Counted from the stretch's first letter, positions 28,750 to 38,722 are shown. The stretch is 64,000 nt of DNA from an uncultured Pelagibacteraceae bacterium (GCA_902557775.1 CACEBD010000003.1:62001-126000); one strand, 5' to 3'. Notes: generated from the letters alone by a model not told the origin. Made by a program: numbers and translations.

Positions 28750-29501
28750 ATAACAGATTTTATTAATCCAAAAATAGATACAATAATTAAAAAATATAGA
28801 ACATATTTTTTATAACTTTCTTTAGTGCTACCTTTAAAAAGTCTTGTACCCATAAAAACACCTAATGGGACTATAAAAATTAAAGGAAGAGTCCTATATA
28901 AAAATGACAATTCGAGGAGACCGCTTAAGTAAGTTAAAATTAATGCGTATGAGTCTGTGAAAAAAAATAAAGCAGCAATTGATGCCCTGATAACTGCTGG
29001 CTCTATTGCGATTATTAAAAAATACAACGCTATTGGCAAACCAGCTAAAGTTCCAAAACCATTAGCTGCACCAGCAACTACTCCTACAAAAAATTTAGAA
29101 ATGTTGTGATTTAGTTTTTTATTTTTGTATCCTTTGAGCAACATTAAAGCAAAAGAAATTACTGTTATAGAAATTACAATGTGCATTAATTTAGGTTCTA
29201 AGATAGAAAGTAATTTTACTCCTACTGGGGTTCCAAAAGTTACTCCAAAAAGCAAATATATAACAAACTTCCAATTAATCTTATCCCATATACTTGGAAT
29301 CATAAAAAAACTTGCTATAACTTCCAACAAAAGAATAATAGGAACAATTTCTACTGGAGGAAGAATAAAAGTTAACAAAGATATACTAGATGCAGAAAAT
29401 CCAAATCCACTAAAACCTCTAACAAATGAAGCGAGCAATATAACTGCACAAAAAAATATAAAGTTTCCGATTGTTAAATTAATAGCTTCAAAAAATTCCA
29501 T
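28746..29501 (-). CDS. TauE/SafE family membrane permease (second, divergent)
   Basis: FVRGFSGFGFSASSISLL...GAANGFGTLAGLPIALYFL. Confidence 0.85.
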   Translation of the reverse strand: MEFFEAINLTIGNFIFFCAVILLASFVRGFSGFGFSASSISLLTFILPPVEIVPIILLLEVIASFFMIPSIWDKINWKFVIYLLFGVTFGTPVGVKLLSILEPKLMHIVISITVISFALMLLKGYKNKKLNHNISKFFVGVVAGAANGFGTLAGLPIALYFLIIAIEPAVIRASIAALFFFTDSYALILTYLSGLLELSFLYRTLPLIFIVPLGVFMGTRLFKGSTKESYKKYVLYFLIIVSIFGLIKSVI

Positions 29502-29587
29502 AAAAATTCATAATATTCTGATTATACTTTACATAAAACTAATTAAAATGATATGAAGCTTAAAGTTATATAACTAACTGATAAATT

Positions 29588-29968
29588 ATGCACAAGAGAT
29601 CGTCAAATAGAAGTTTCGGAGTGTTATTTTTTGTAGTTTTTTTGGTGGTTGGATTTTGGCCTATGTTAAACAATGAAACTCCCAACTATTATCTAATTTT
29701 ATTTTCTTTAATTTTTTTAATTTTAGGTTTAGTTAACTCCAAAATACTTTCTCCACTTAACTTGGGATGGATAAAATTGGGTGAAATTTTAGGGAAAATA
29801 ATTGCACCAATCGTTATGGCAATTGTTTATTTCTTAATACTTACTCCAATAAGTTTATTTGTAAGATTATTTGGTAAAGATTTGATAGGAATGAAATTTA
29901 GCAATAATATAAAAAGTTATTGGATTAAGAGAAAAAAAGATTTAGGAACAATGGATAAACAATTTTAA
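29588..29968 (+). CDS. SxtJ-like membrane protein
   Basis: SNRSFGVLFFVVFLVVGFWP...LGWIKLGEILGKIIAPIVMAIVYFLILTPISLFVRLFGKD; next to a carbamoyltransferase. Confidence 0.8.
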   Translation: MHKRSSNRSFGVLFFVVFLVVGFWPMLNNETPNYYLILFSLIFLILGLVNSKILSPLNLGWIKLGEILGKIIAPIVMAIVYFLILTPISLFVRLFGKDLIGMKFSNNIKSYWIKRKKDLGTMDKQF

Positions 29969-30120
29969 TGATTGATTTTTTAAAAGAATTCTGGGAGTTT
30001 TTAAATGAGAGAAAAAAATATTGGTTATTACCAATCATAATTGTTCTTGCATTATTCGGTATTTTAATTGTTTTGAGCCAAGGTTCAGCAGTAGCACCAT
30101 TTATATATACAATTTTTTAA
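29968..30120 (+). CDS. DUF5989-like small membrane protein (50 aa)
   Basis: Not in ORF track; TAATG overlap with upstream gene; MIDFLKEFWEFLNERKKYWLLPIIIVLALFGILIVLSQGSAVAPFIYTIF. Confidence 0.85.
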   Translation: MIDFLKEFWEFLNERKKYWLLPIIIVLALFGILIVLSQGSAVAPFIYTIF

Positions 30121-31956
30121 GTGACTTCTATTTTAGGAATATCAGCTTTTTATCATGACAGTGCAGCAGCATTAATCGTAGATGGAAATATAATTGCTGC
30201 AGCTCAAGAAGAGAGATTCTCAAGAACAAAACATGATCCAAGCTACCCACTTAATGCAGTTAACTATGTTTTGTCAGAGAGCAGATTAAAGCTTAGTGAA
30301 GTAGATTATATAGTTTTTTTTGAGAAGCCGTTTTTAAAATTTGAACGATTGTTAGAAACGTACATGGCATTTGCACCTAAAGGTTTCAAATCTTTTAGTC
30401 TTTCAATGCCAATTTGGTTAAGAGAAAAACTTTTTCAAAAAAATTTTTTATTTCAAAAACTTCAACAACATGATGAGAAATTTAAAGATATAAAAAAAAT
30501 AAAATTTTCTGAACACCATTTTAGTCATGCTGCTAGTGCATTTTATCCTTCACCTTTTAGAGAAGCCATTGTTTTAACTCTTGACGGTGTTGGGGAGTGG
30601 GCAACAACAACTGTAGCTGTTGGAAGAGGTAACAAATTAGAAATGCTAAAAGAAATACATTTTCCTCATTCATTAGGATTACTTTATTCTGCATTTACTT
30701 ATTATACTGGATTTAAAGTTAACAGTGGAGAGTATAAAGTTATGGGATTAGCGCCATATGGTAAGCCAAAATACAAAGATTTAATAATTAAAGAATTAAT
30801 GGATCTGAAAGAGGATGGTTCATTTAAATTAAATATGAAATATTTTAATTATGCTACAGGCCTAACAATGACAAATAAAAAATTTTCTGATCTTTTTGGC
30901 CATCCTGTAAGAGATCCAAAAAAAGACACACTAAAAGACTTTCATATGGATATTGCATCATCAATACAAGCAGTAATAGAGGAAGTTGTTATCAGACTTA
31001 CTAAAAATATCGCTAATGAATATAAAATAAAAAATTTGTGTTTAGCAGGCGGTGTTGCTTTAAATTGTGTGGCAAATGGAAAAATATTAGAAGAAAAAAT
31101 ATTTGAAAATATTTGGATACAACCAGCAGCAGGTGACGCTGGTGGATCTCTGGGTGCTGCACTAGCATATTGGCATCATGAATTAAAAAATTCGAGAGAA
31201 AATTTTAAAGATCAAATGAAAGGCGCTTATCTAGGTCCCAGATTTTCTGAAAAGCACATAGAGGAACAATTGAAAAAACTAAAAGGTAAGTATTACAAAA
31301 AAACACCTGAAATAATTTCCTCGATTGTTGCTAAGGAATTATCTGAAAGTAAAACAGTTGGTTGGTTTCAAGGTAGAATGGAATTTGGACCGAGAGCCTT
31401 AGGAGCAAGATCAATATTAGCAGATCCACGATCAGAAAAAATGCAAAAAGAACTTAATCTAAAAATTAAATTTAGAGAAAGTTTTAGACCCTTTGCTCCA
31501 TCAGTTCTAAGAGAAGATGTTAACACATGGTTTGAATTAGATAATGATAGTCCGTATATGCTTTTAGTATCAGAGGTTAAAAAAGATAAACAAATAAAGA
31601 TGAAAACAGTAGAGGAAAATTTATTTGGTATAGATAAATTAAACGTTAAAAGATCAAGCATTCCTGCTATAACACATGTAGATTATTCAGCTAGAATACA
31701 AACTGTCCATCAGGAAACGAACCCAAAGTTTTACGATTTAATTAAAGAATTTAAAAAAAATACTAATTGTCCAGTATTGGTTAATACTTCATTTAATGTT
31801 CGTGGTGAACCAATTGTTTGTTCAGTTGAAGATGCGTTTAACTGTTTTATGGGAACTAATCTTGATATTTTAGTAATAGAAAATTTTATTTTATTTAAAG
31901 ATGAGCAAGAAAAATATTTAATAAAGGATTATAAAAATAAATTTGAACTTGATTAG
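30121..31956 (+). CDS. Carbamoyltransferase (NodU/CmcH/TobZ family)
   Basis: ILGISAFYHDSAAALIVDG, LAGGVALNCVANGKI, FGPRALGARSILADPR; GTG start immediately after the DUF5989 ORF. Confidence 0.93.
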   Translation: MTSILGISAFYHDSAAALIVDGNIIAAAQEERFSRTKHDPSYPLNAVNYVLSESRLKLSEVDYIVFFEKPFLKFERLLETYMAFAPKGFKSFSLSMPIWLREKLFQKNFLFQKLQQHDEKFKDIKKIKFSEHHFSHAASAFYPSPFREAIVLTLDGVGEWATTTVAVGRGNKLEMLKEIHFPHSLGLLYSAFTYYTGFKVNSGEYKVMGLAPYGKPKYKDLIIKELMDLKEDGSFKLNMKYFNYATGLTMTNKKFSDLFGHPVRDPKKDTLKDFHMDIASSIQAVIEEVVIRLTKNIANEYKIKNLCLAGGVALNCVANGKILEEKIFENIWIQPAAGDAGGSLGAALAYWHHELKNSRENFKDQMKGAYLGPRFSEKHIEEQLKKLKGKYYKKTPEIISSIVAKELSESKTVGWFQGRMEFGPRALGARSILADPRSEKMQKELNLKIKFRESFRPFAPSVLREDVNTWFELDNDSPYMLLVSEVKKDKQIKMKTVEENLFGIDKLNVKRSSIPAITHVDYSARIQTVHQETNPKFYDLIKEFKKNTNCPVLVNTSFNVRGEPIVCSVEDAFNCFMGTNLDILVIENFILFKDEQEKYLIKDYKNKFELD

Positions 31957-32747
31957 TTTAAATTTAAGATTGTTGCAGGGTCCAATTTGACATTAAACCA
32001 ATTTAGACGAATATCTAAATGTGGACCAGTTGCTCTTCCACTCTGACCTAACGTACCAACTATTTCTCCTTTTTTTACTTTTTGACCTTTTTTAACATTT
32101 ATATCTTTCATATGCATATATAGGGTGCTAATTCCATGCCCATGATCAAAAATAATTGTTCCACCTGTAAAATACATATCATTTTCAACTAATGTCACCA
32201 CTCCGTCCATCATTGATTTTACTGGAGTTCCCTCTGGAGCATGAAAGTCTATTCCGTAATGAGGTCTTCTAGGTTTACCATTTAGAATTCTTTGGCTACC
32301 ATAAACACCAGTTATAATATATTTATCAATAGGATAAATAAATCTGTCTTTAAAAAAAATTAACTTACTATCTATCGCTCTCGCTTTTCCAATTAAAATA
32401 TTATCTTTTTTAATTCTCTCAAAAACTTCTGGTGGAGGAGTAACCTGTTTAGGCGGAAGACCGTTAATTCTTTGTATTTTATATTTTCTTTTAAAAACCT
32501 TTTTTTCAATTAATTTAGTTTCTCTCTGATTTATTATTTTAATTAAAACGTTGTTTTTTCTATCTCTGTCTAAACCAAAAGCAAAATAACCATCATTTGA
32601 AACTCTTACTTTTCTATCGTCAATAAATACTTTTGAACTGGGATCTGTTTTTCCTAATATGAAAGAACCTTGTTTGAAACTTCCAAAAAATTCAGCTGCA
32701 TGAGAAGTATTAAATACTAAAAAAAAAAATATTATAAATTTAATCAT
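31953..32747 (-). CDS. M23 family metallopeptidase (secreted)
   Basis: RRPHYGIDFHAPEGTPVKSMMDGVVT...HGHGISTLYMHM...GQSGRATGPHLDIRL. Confidence 0.92.
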   Translation of the reverse strand: MIKFIIFFFLVFNTSHAAEFFGSFKQGSFILGKTDPSSKVFIDDRKVRVSNDGYFAFGLDRDRKNNVLIKIINQRETKLIEKKVFKRKYKIQRINGLPPKQVTPPPEVFERIKKDNILIGKARAIDSKLIFFKDRFIYPIDKYIITGVYGSQRILNGKPRRPHYGIDFHAPEGTPVKSMMDGVVTLVENDMYFTGGTIIFDHGHGISTLYMHMKDINVKKGQKVKKGEIVGTLGQSGRATGPHLDIRLNWFNVKLDPATILNLN

Positions 32748-33316
32748 AACAAAATTCTTAAATCTTCATATATCAGTTGAACAGCTACAAAAAGAATTGC
32801 AATTAATCCAACCCAACTAATCCAAGAATATTTTTTAATTAGTTTCGCAGTATAACTAGCTGCAAAAGCCATTAATAATATTGATAGACCTAGTCCAAAA
32901 GCAAGAAGGGCATAATGATCTCCAGCTGCACCAGCTACACCTAAAACGTTGTCTAAACTCATCGTTACATCTGCAAGAATTACTGTAAAAATTGCTTTTT
33001 TAAGATTTGAGTTGTCAACTTCAATATTTCTTTCTTTAATTTTATTTTGAATTACATCTCTGTAAAGTTTGTAGCAAATATAGAGTAATAAAATTCCACC
33101 AATTAATCTTAAACCTGAGATTTGCAATAAATAAGCTGTAATAAAAGTAAAAAGAATTCTCAAAACAACGGCCCCACCGATGCCCCAGAAAATTATTTTC
33201 CTTCTATTTGAATCTTCGAATTTTGAAGCAACCATACCAATAATAATTGCGTTATCTCCTGCTAAGACCAAGTCAATAAGGATGATTTCTATCAATATAA
33301 TTAGTTGCTCTGTCAT
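32744..33316 (-). CDS. TerC-family membrane protein
   Basis: IILIDLVLAGDNAIIIG and VILADVTMSLDNVLGVAG. Confidence 0.92.
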   Translation of the reverse strand: MTEQLIILIEIILIDLVLAGDNAIIIGMVASKFEDSNRRKIIFWGIGGAVVLRILFTFITAYLLQISGLRLIGGILLLYICYKLYRDVIQNKIKERNIEVDNSNLKKAIFTVILADVTMSLDNVLGVAGAAGDHYALLAFGLGLSILLMAFAASYTAKLIKKYSWISWVGLIAILFVAVQLIYEDLRILL

Positions 33317-33338
33317 ACTGAAATTTATATCTTATTAA

Positions 33339-34100
33339 TTGATGAACTATAAAAATATTAAAGTAGAAAAGCGAGAAAATTACGCAATTATTGAAATTGC
33401 TAACAATAAAAATAATAGTTTAGATCAAAAAACCCTTAATGAAATTGGAGATGCAACCAAAAATTTGAATAAATTAAAAGAGATTAGATGCATCGGTTTA
33501 ATTGGAGGTTCAAAGTTTTTTTCACCTGGTGCTGATATTAAAGAGTTAGAAAAACTAGACTCCAAAAAAGCTAAGAAACAAAAACTTTTTTCTAAAGTTG
33601 ATGATTTACAAAAAATCGATATTCCAATTATCTCATTTGTCGAGGGCTATGCATTAGGAGGTGGTTTTGAGCTGGCTCTTTCAAGTGATTTAATCATTGC
33701 AAGCTCCGAAGCGAAATTTGGTTTGCCTGAAATCAATTTAGGATTAATTCCAGGTATTGGTGGGACACAAAAAACAAAAAAATTTACTTCAAATCAAAAT
33801 GTAAATTATTTAGCAATGTCAGGAGAAATTATTGATGCTGAAACTGCAATGAAATATGGGATTGTTTCACAAATTATTCCTAAAGAAAATTTTAAAGAAT
33901 TTACTTTAAACTTTTTAAATAAAATTTCATCAAAGCCAAAAAAGTCACTTAAAATTATTAAAAATTTAGTTAACTCAGAAGAAAATTTAAAAAAATCACT
34001 TAAAAAGGAAAGACAAGAGTTTTACAAATTACTTGATAGTGAAAATAAAAAGATTGGAATAAAAAGTTTTCTTAATAAAACAAAGCCTAATTGGAAATAA
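33339..34100 (+). CDS. Enoyl-CoA hydratase/isomerase family protein
   Basis: FFSPGADIKEL, EGYALGGGFELALSSDLIIAS, FGLPEINLGLIPGIGGTQ. Confidence 0.92.
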   Translation: MMNYKNIKVEKRENYAIIEIANNKNNSLDQKTLNEIGDATKNLNKLKEIRCIGLIGGSKFFSPGADIKELEKLDSKKAKKQKLFSKVDDLQKIDIPIISFVEGYALGGGFELALSSDLIIASSEAKFGLPEINLGLIPGIGGTQKTKKFTSNQNVNYLAMSGEIIDAETAMKYGIVSQIIPKENFKEFTLNFLNKISSKPKKSLKIIKNLVNSEENLKKSLKKERQEFYKLLDSENKKIGIKSFLNKTKPNWK

Positions 34101-34186
34101 ATCATCTTCAAGTTGTAGACAATTTGCATACCTGTAATTAAATATTAACATAGTTAAACTATTCTAAATTTAATTAAAATTTACTT

Positions 34187-34570
34187 ATGAAATCTAAATT
34201 TATTATAATTGCAGCTCTGTTATTTATGGGCTCAGTGATAGCCGCGGGACATATAACAAAAGCTCAAAAAGAAAAAACAATAGAGTGTTTAGGACACTAT
34301 AGCGCTACAGCAGTCTTGCCTGCAGAAACTATTGAAGTTAAAAATATGGAATTAGCTTTAGCTTCGGTAAAAGTAATAAGGGAGTATCTTGCATCTGAAG
34401 GCGTAAAAGATGATGAAATGAATAAAGGTATGAATATTTATGTAGATAAAGTTTACGGTAAGCCTTTTAATAAATCTAAAAATACTGAGTGTAATAAATT
34501 TATATATAAGCAAATTAAAGGTTCAGAGGAAAAAATTGAGAAACTATCCAGAACAATTTATGCAGGATAG
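34187..34570 (+). CDS. Secreted hypothetical protein, first gene of small-protein operon
   Basis: Signal peptide, three Cys overall; 2 nt from next gene. Confidence 0.6.
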   Translation: MKSKFIIIAALLFMGSVIAAGHITKAQKEKTIECLGHYSATAVLPAETIEVKNMELALASVKVIREYLASEGVKDDEMNKGMNIYVDKVYGKPFNKSKNTECNKFIYKQIKGSEEKIEKLSRTIYAG

Positions 34571-34572
34571 AC

Positions 34573-34860
34573 ATGAGTGGATACGTGATAGCTAATATAG
34601 ACGTTAAAAATCCTGAAACTTATAAGGAATACGTTGTTAAGGTGTTACCGACTGTTCAAAAATTCGGAGGTGAATACCTAGTACGTGCCGGCGAGTACAA
34701 AGTTATAGAGGGTGAGTGGAAATACCCTAGAACAGTAGTAATTAAATTTCCAACTTATGAAAAAGCTTTAGAGTGGTATGACTCTGAGGAATATAAACCG
34801 GTAAAACCAATTCGATTAGCAAATTCAGTTGCCAATGGAATAATAATTAAAGGAATTTAA
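34573..34860 (+). CDS. DUF1330 family protein
   Basis: MSGYVIANIDVKNPETYKEYVVKVLPTVQKFGGEYLVRAGE. Confidence 0.88.
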   Translation: MSGYVIANIDVKNPETYKEYVVKVLPTVQKFGGEYLVRAGEYKVIEGEWKYPRTVVIKFPTYEKALEWYDSEEYKPVKPIRLANSVANGIIIKGI

Positions 34861-34875
34861 ATAAAAGGAAAAAAA

Positions 34876-35166
34876 ATGGAAAAAGAAATGTTAGTACATC
34901 TTAAATTCAAAGAGGGCAAATTAGAAACTTTTACTAGCTGGATGCAATCAGATGAAGGTATGGGCGTTAGAAAGAGTGTTGCTTACCCAGAAAAAACCGT
35001 CGGGGCTATGATTCCTGATAAAAGCGGAATGTTATTTAAAGTTAATGTTCATAACGAAGCTGGGATGAAAGAGTTTGTAACTGGGAACAATCCTACAGCT
35101 AAAGCGATTTATGCAGAATGTGTAGATAGTGCTCAGTTATATGAGCTATCAAAAATAAATCTATAA
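34876..35166 (+). CDS. Small putative alpha/beta-barrel (ABM-like) protein
   Basis: 96 aa, KEMLVHLKFKEGKLETFTSWM...; RBS aaaagg; tight operon. Confidence 0.6.
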   Translation: MEKEMLVHLKFKEGKLETFTSWMQSDEGMGVRKSVAYPEKTVGAMIPDKSGMLFKVNVHNEAGMKEFVTGNNPTAKAIYAECVDSAQLYELSKINL

Positions 35167-35176
35167 AGGAGGAAAA

Positions 35177-35464
35177 ATGAAAAACTATATGGTAACGCAT
35201 ACTTTTAAGTCTGCCGAAATGAAGAAAAAATTTACTGAAACAGTGGCTTCTATGAAGATGGAAGATATTGTTAAGAGCATGAAAAGTGACAATGCAGCTT
35301 GTCAAATGACTTGGAACACGCCAGGAGATACAATGGAAATGTATTGTTGGTGGAAAGGTAAAGATGAGCAAGCAATTATTAATCAACTAGGTCAAATGAA
35401 TGATTTTTTCACTCCTCATAAGTTTGTTGAGTGCACAGATCAAGTCATGGACTATAACGCATAG
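35177..35464 (+). CDS. Small putative alpha/beta-barrel protein
   Basis: 95 aa; strong RBS aaaggagg. Confidence 0.6.
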   Translation: MKNYMVTHTFKSAEMKKKFTETVASMKMEDIVKSMKSDNAACQMTWNTPGDTMEMYCWWKGKDEQAIINQLGQMNDFFTPHKFVECTDQVMDYNA

Positions 35465-35471
35465 GATATTT

Positions 35472-35888
35472 ATGATCGATAAATTTGGAAACGCATTTTA
35501 TTTAATAATTTTCTTAGCACATTTTATTATAGTTGGTAGTTACGCTTACCAATTAGTCTTTGATACTAAAAAATTTCTAAAGGGTAGAGGAGTTGATAAA
35601 ACTGCTACCTTGATTACGAGATTTGCAGGCTCATTCATGATCGCTACTGTTTTAATGGCAATATATATCGCTTTTATAAGACCAGGTGGTGTTGAGGCTA
35701 CTTGGGCTTTCTTTAACTTAGTTTTTATAATGAATGTTTCGATATTAGTTGTAAATTTTTATACATTAAAGATTGATAAAACAGGTTTAACTAAAAAAAC
35801 TAGAAACGATGGAATATATGCTCCACTCATTCTTGTTATTATCAGTGCTATTCTTTGTTACGGTTTGGCAGATAAAATTTACGTTTAA
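35472..35888 (+). CDS. Four-TM membrane protein
   Basis: ATG at 35472 (MIDKFGNAFY...) after the upstream stop; the longer 35400 ORF overlaps the previous gene. Confidence 0.65.
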   Translation: MIDKFGNAFYLIIFLAHFIIVGSYAYQLVFDTKKFLKGRGVDKTATLITRFAGSFMIATVLMAIYIAFIRPGGVEATWAFFNLVFIMNVSILVVNFYTLKIDKTGLTKKTRNDGIYAPLILVIISAILCYGLADKIYV

Positions 35889-35896
35889 GGAGATAC

Positions 35897-36190
35897 ATGG
35901 CAAAGTTTATGAATATTGTTAGATGCAAAGTAAAATCATCTAGCAGAGAAGAATATTTAAAAAAAATAGATGATATGCCAAAGTTCGATGGGCAGATTTC
36001 AGCGAAATACGTTGAAACGAAACCTAATGAATTTTTTATGATAGGTGAATGGAATTCTGAAGATGACATTGCTACAGCAAGACCAAAAATGATTGCATTT
36101 TTGGATACGCTTCGGCACACTTTAGAAGAGCTGTCATCAGATTTAGGAGTAACAGACCCTCATTCTGGTACAGTTGTAATCGAGAAATAG
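35897..36190 (+). CDS. Small putative alpha/beta-barrel (ABM-like) protein
   Basis: 97 aa; RBS aaggag. Confidence 0.6.
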   Translation: MAKFMNIVRCKVKSSSREEYLKKIDDMPKFDGQISAKYVETKPNEFFMIGEWNSEDDIATARPKMIAFLDTLRHTLEELSSDLGVTDPHSGTVVIEK

Positions 36191-36203
36191 GAAAGGGGTA
36201 ACA

Positions 36204-36527
36204 ATGGCAAAATTTTATACACTTGGATGTTACACAGCTAAAGGTCTTGGAGGATTTGTAAGTAATCCATCTACAGACAGAAAAGCTGCTACATCTGCAC
36301 TTGCTGCTTCTGTAGGAGCTAAAGTAACTCAATACTCAGGCCTAAGAGGAAAATATGATTTTATGGCAGTGATTGAAGGAACTTTTGAACAAGCTGCTGC
36401 AGCTGCAATGGTTGCTGTTTCTAGCGGTGCTGTTTCAGATTTTACAATTTTAGAAGATGTAAATCTAAATGAGATAGCTAAAACTGCTCAGAAAATGGCC
36501 TCATCATACAAAGAGCCAGGAAAATAA
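36204..36527 (+). CDS. GYD domain protein
   Basis: GLRGKYDFMAVIEGTFEQAAAAAMVAVSSGAVSDFTILEDV. Confidence 0.8.
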   Translation: MAKFYTLGCYTAKGLGGFVSNPSTDRKAATSALAASVGAKVTQYSGLRGKYDFMAVIEGTFEQAAAAAMVAVSSGAVSDFTILEDVNLNEIAKTAQKMASSYKEPGK

Positions 36528-37235
36528 TTATTTTCTGTAGCAAATACATTTTAAGGTATCAGTGAATTTTATTTGATTTTTATATTTAGATTTTATTTCA
36601 CTGATACCAAATTGAATTTCTTTATTACTCATATTTAATAAGCATGAAATATATCTTTCTTTAATCATTCTAACGTATTTTTGTTTAGAGATACTCACTT
36701 TAAAGTTAAAGTTTGTGTAGGTTATTTTTTTTAAGTTTTTTTTGATTATCTTAAATAAAACTTCATCTCTTTTTAAACTCTTTTCCAAATTTTTTCTCAT
36801 TTTCTTAAAACAAGGTATTTTATTATTATTTGTTTTTAGTGAAAAAATTAATATTTTGCCTTTATTATTTAAACTTTTTTTTGAAAGACTTAGAAGACGA
36901 TTTAAGTTTGATTTTGAAAAAAAATGAATAGTTTGTTTGATTAAAATTACATCGTATTTTCCTTTATTTTTTAAATATTTTAAAGCATTAATTTTCTTAA
37001 ATATAATATTCTTTTTAACATCCTTATTCGCAACAATATCAATCCCTATGGGTTGATTTTTAAATTTATATTTCTTTTGAAGGGCACTAATAATATTTGC
37101 TCTTCCACAGCCAATATCGAGTATTGTCGTATTTTTATTAAATTTTACCTTTTTATTTAAAAATTTATTGAATTCTAAAATATAATTTTTTGAAGACAAC
37201 CAAGTTTTTTTGTCCCAATTTTTTAATTTTCTCAT
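36528..37235 (-). CDS. Class I SAM-dependent methyltransferase
   Basis: TILDIGCGRANIISAL motif I. Confidence 0.8.
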   Translation of the reverse strand: MRKLKNWDKKTWLSSKNYILEFNKFLNKKVKFNKNTTILDIGCGRANIISALQKKYKFKNQPIGIDIVANKDVKKNIIFKKINALKYLKNKGKYDVILIKQTIHFFSKSNLNRLLSLSKKSLNNKGKILIFSLKTNNNKIPCFKKMRKNLEKSLKRDEVLFKIIKKNLKKITYTNFNFKVSISKQKYVRMIKERYISCLLNMSNKEIQFGISEIKSKYKNQIKFTDTLKCICYRK

Positions 37236-37280
37236 AATATTTAGATAGCATTCAAAAAATTACTTTGCTATAATTTAATA

Positions 37281-38618
37281 ATGAGTACCTCATTTCAATC
37301 AAAAATACCTAATTCTTTAAATGAACATTGGATGCCATTTTCGTCTAATAAAGATTTTAAGAAAAACCCTCGTATTATAGTAAAAGCAGAGGGTATTCAT
37401 CTTCACACTCATGATGGTAAAACTTTAATTGATGGTAGTTCTGGATTATATTGTAATCCTCTTGGCCATGGTCGCAAAGAGATTATCGAAGCAATTAAAA
37501 ATCAATTAGAAAATTTAGATTACACAATGCCTTTTCAACAAGGTTATGGTGGATCTTTCGAATTAGCGACGATGATAGCTCAAAAAACTCCAGAGGATTT
37601 AAACAGAATTTTTTATACTATTTGTGGATCTACTGCAGTAGAGACAGCAATTAAAATTGCGGTAGCTTACTTTAGGTCAATTGGTCAATCGAATAGATTT
37701 AAATTTGTTGGAAGAGAAAGAGGTTATCATGGCATGAATATTGGAGCCTTGACTGTAGGCGGTATACCAAATAATTCAAAAGAGTTTAAAAATATCTTAA
37801 TGCCAGGTGTAGAACACATGAGACACACTTTTTTACCTGAACATAAGTTCGTTAAAGGTCAACCTGATGCAGGATCTGAGCTAGCAGATGATTTAGAGGT
37901 TATTGCTAAAAAATTAGGCGGTGAAAATATAGCCGCATGTATTGTTGAACCAATTGCAGGATCTACTGGCACTTTAATCCCACCAAAAGATTATTTGCAA
38001 AAGTTAAGAAAAATTTGTGACAAGCACGGAATACTTTTAATTTTTGATGAAGTTGTCACTGGTTGGGGAAGAACAGGTTCAGCATTTGCAGCTCAGGAAT
38101 TTGGTGTAACACCCGATATTATAACAATGGCTAAAGCTACAACTAATGGAATTGTGCCTATGGGAGTAGTGGCAGTAAGAGAAAAAATCTATCAATCAGT
38201 TATGGATGCTTCACCAGATGGAGCAGTTGAGTTATTTCACGGATATACCTATTCTGGAATTCCTGTGGCTGTGTCAGCAGCTATTGCCGTTCAGAAAATA
38301 TTTGAAAAAGAGGATATTTTTAACAGAGTAAAACAAATCTCAAATTACTTTGAGGATGGGTTACACTCTTTAAAAGATCTAAATTGTATTGAAAGCATTC
38401 GTAATTATGGATTGTTAGGCGGTATAGATATCAAAATGAGAGATAAACCAGGCAAAGCAGGATTTGATGTTTATAAGAAATGTTATGATGCAGGAGTTAA
38501 CATAAAACCAACCGGAGATGCGCTGATAATTGCACCTCCTTTTGTTTGTGAAAAGAAAGACATAGATGAGATTATTGAAAAAATGCGTTTAGGTATCTCA
38601 AACCATATTAAATCTTAA
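37281..38618 (+). CDS. Class III (omega-amino acid) aminotransferase
   Basis: ICGSTAVETAIKIA, YHGMNIGALTVGG, LLIFDEVVTGWGRTG, MAKATTNG. Confidence 0.9.
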   Translation: MSTSFQSKIPNSLNEHWMPFSSNKDFKKNPRIIVKAEGIHLHTHDGKTLIDGSSGLYCNPLGHGRKEIIEAIKNQLENLDYTMPFQQGYGGSFELATMIAQKTPEDLNRIFYTICGSTAVETAIKIAVAYFRSIGQSNRFKFVGRERGYHGMNIGALTVGGIPNNSKEFKNILMPGVEHMRHTFLPEHKFVKGQPDAGSELADDLEVIAKKLGGENIAACIVEPIAGSTGTLIPPKDYLQKLRKICDKHGILLIFDEVVTGWGRTGSAFAAQEFGVTPDIITMAKATTNGIVPMGVVAVREKIYQSVMDASPDGAVELFHGYTYSGIPVAVSAAIAVQKIFEKEDIFNRVKQISNYFEDGLHSLKDLNCIESIRNYGLLGGIDIKMRDKPGKAGFDVYKKCYDAGVNIKPTGDALIIAPPFVCEKKDIDEIIEKMRLGISNHIKS

Positions 38619-38722
38619 ATTAAAAAGATTTACTCATTTTGGGTCAAATTAACTTATCCAACCCATTTTGCTTCAGAAAAAGGTTTAATTAATTTTATTT
38701 TTTTGATTAATTAAGTAATTAT

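Noticed and set aside
35099-35386. Reverse ORFs in the small-protein operon (also 35848-36120 and 36072-36332)
   Set aside because: Antisense to well-supported ORFs with strong RBSs.
38683-38715. TTAATTAAT...ATTAATTAA inverted repeat before the 62-aa gene
   Set aside because: Pure A/T arms expected by chance at this base composition.
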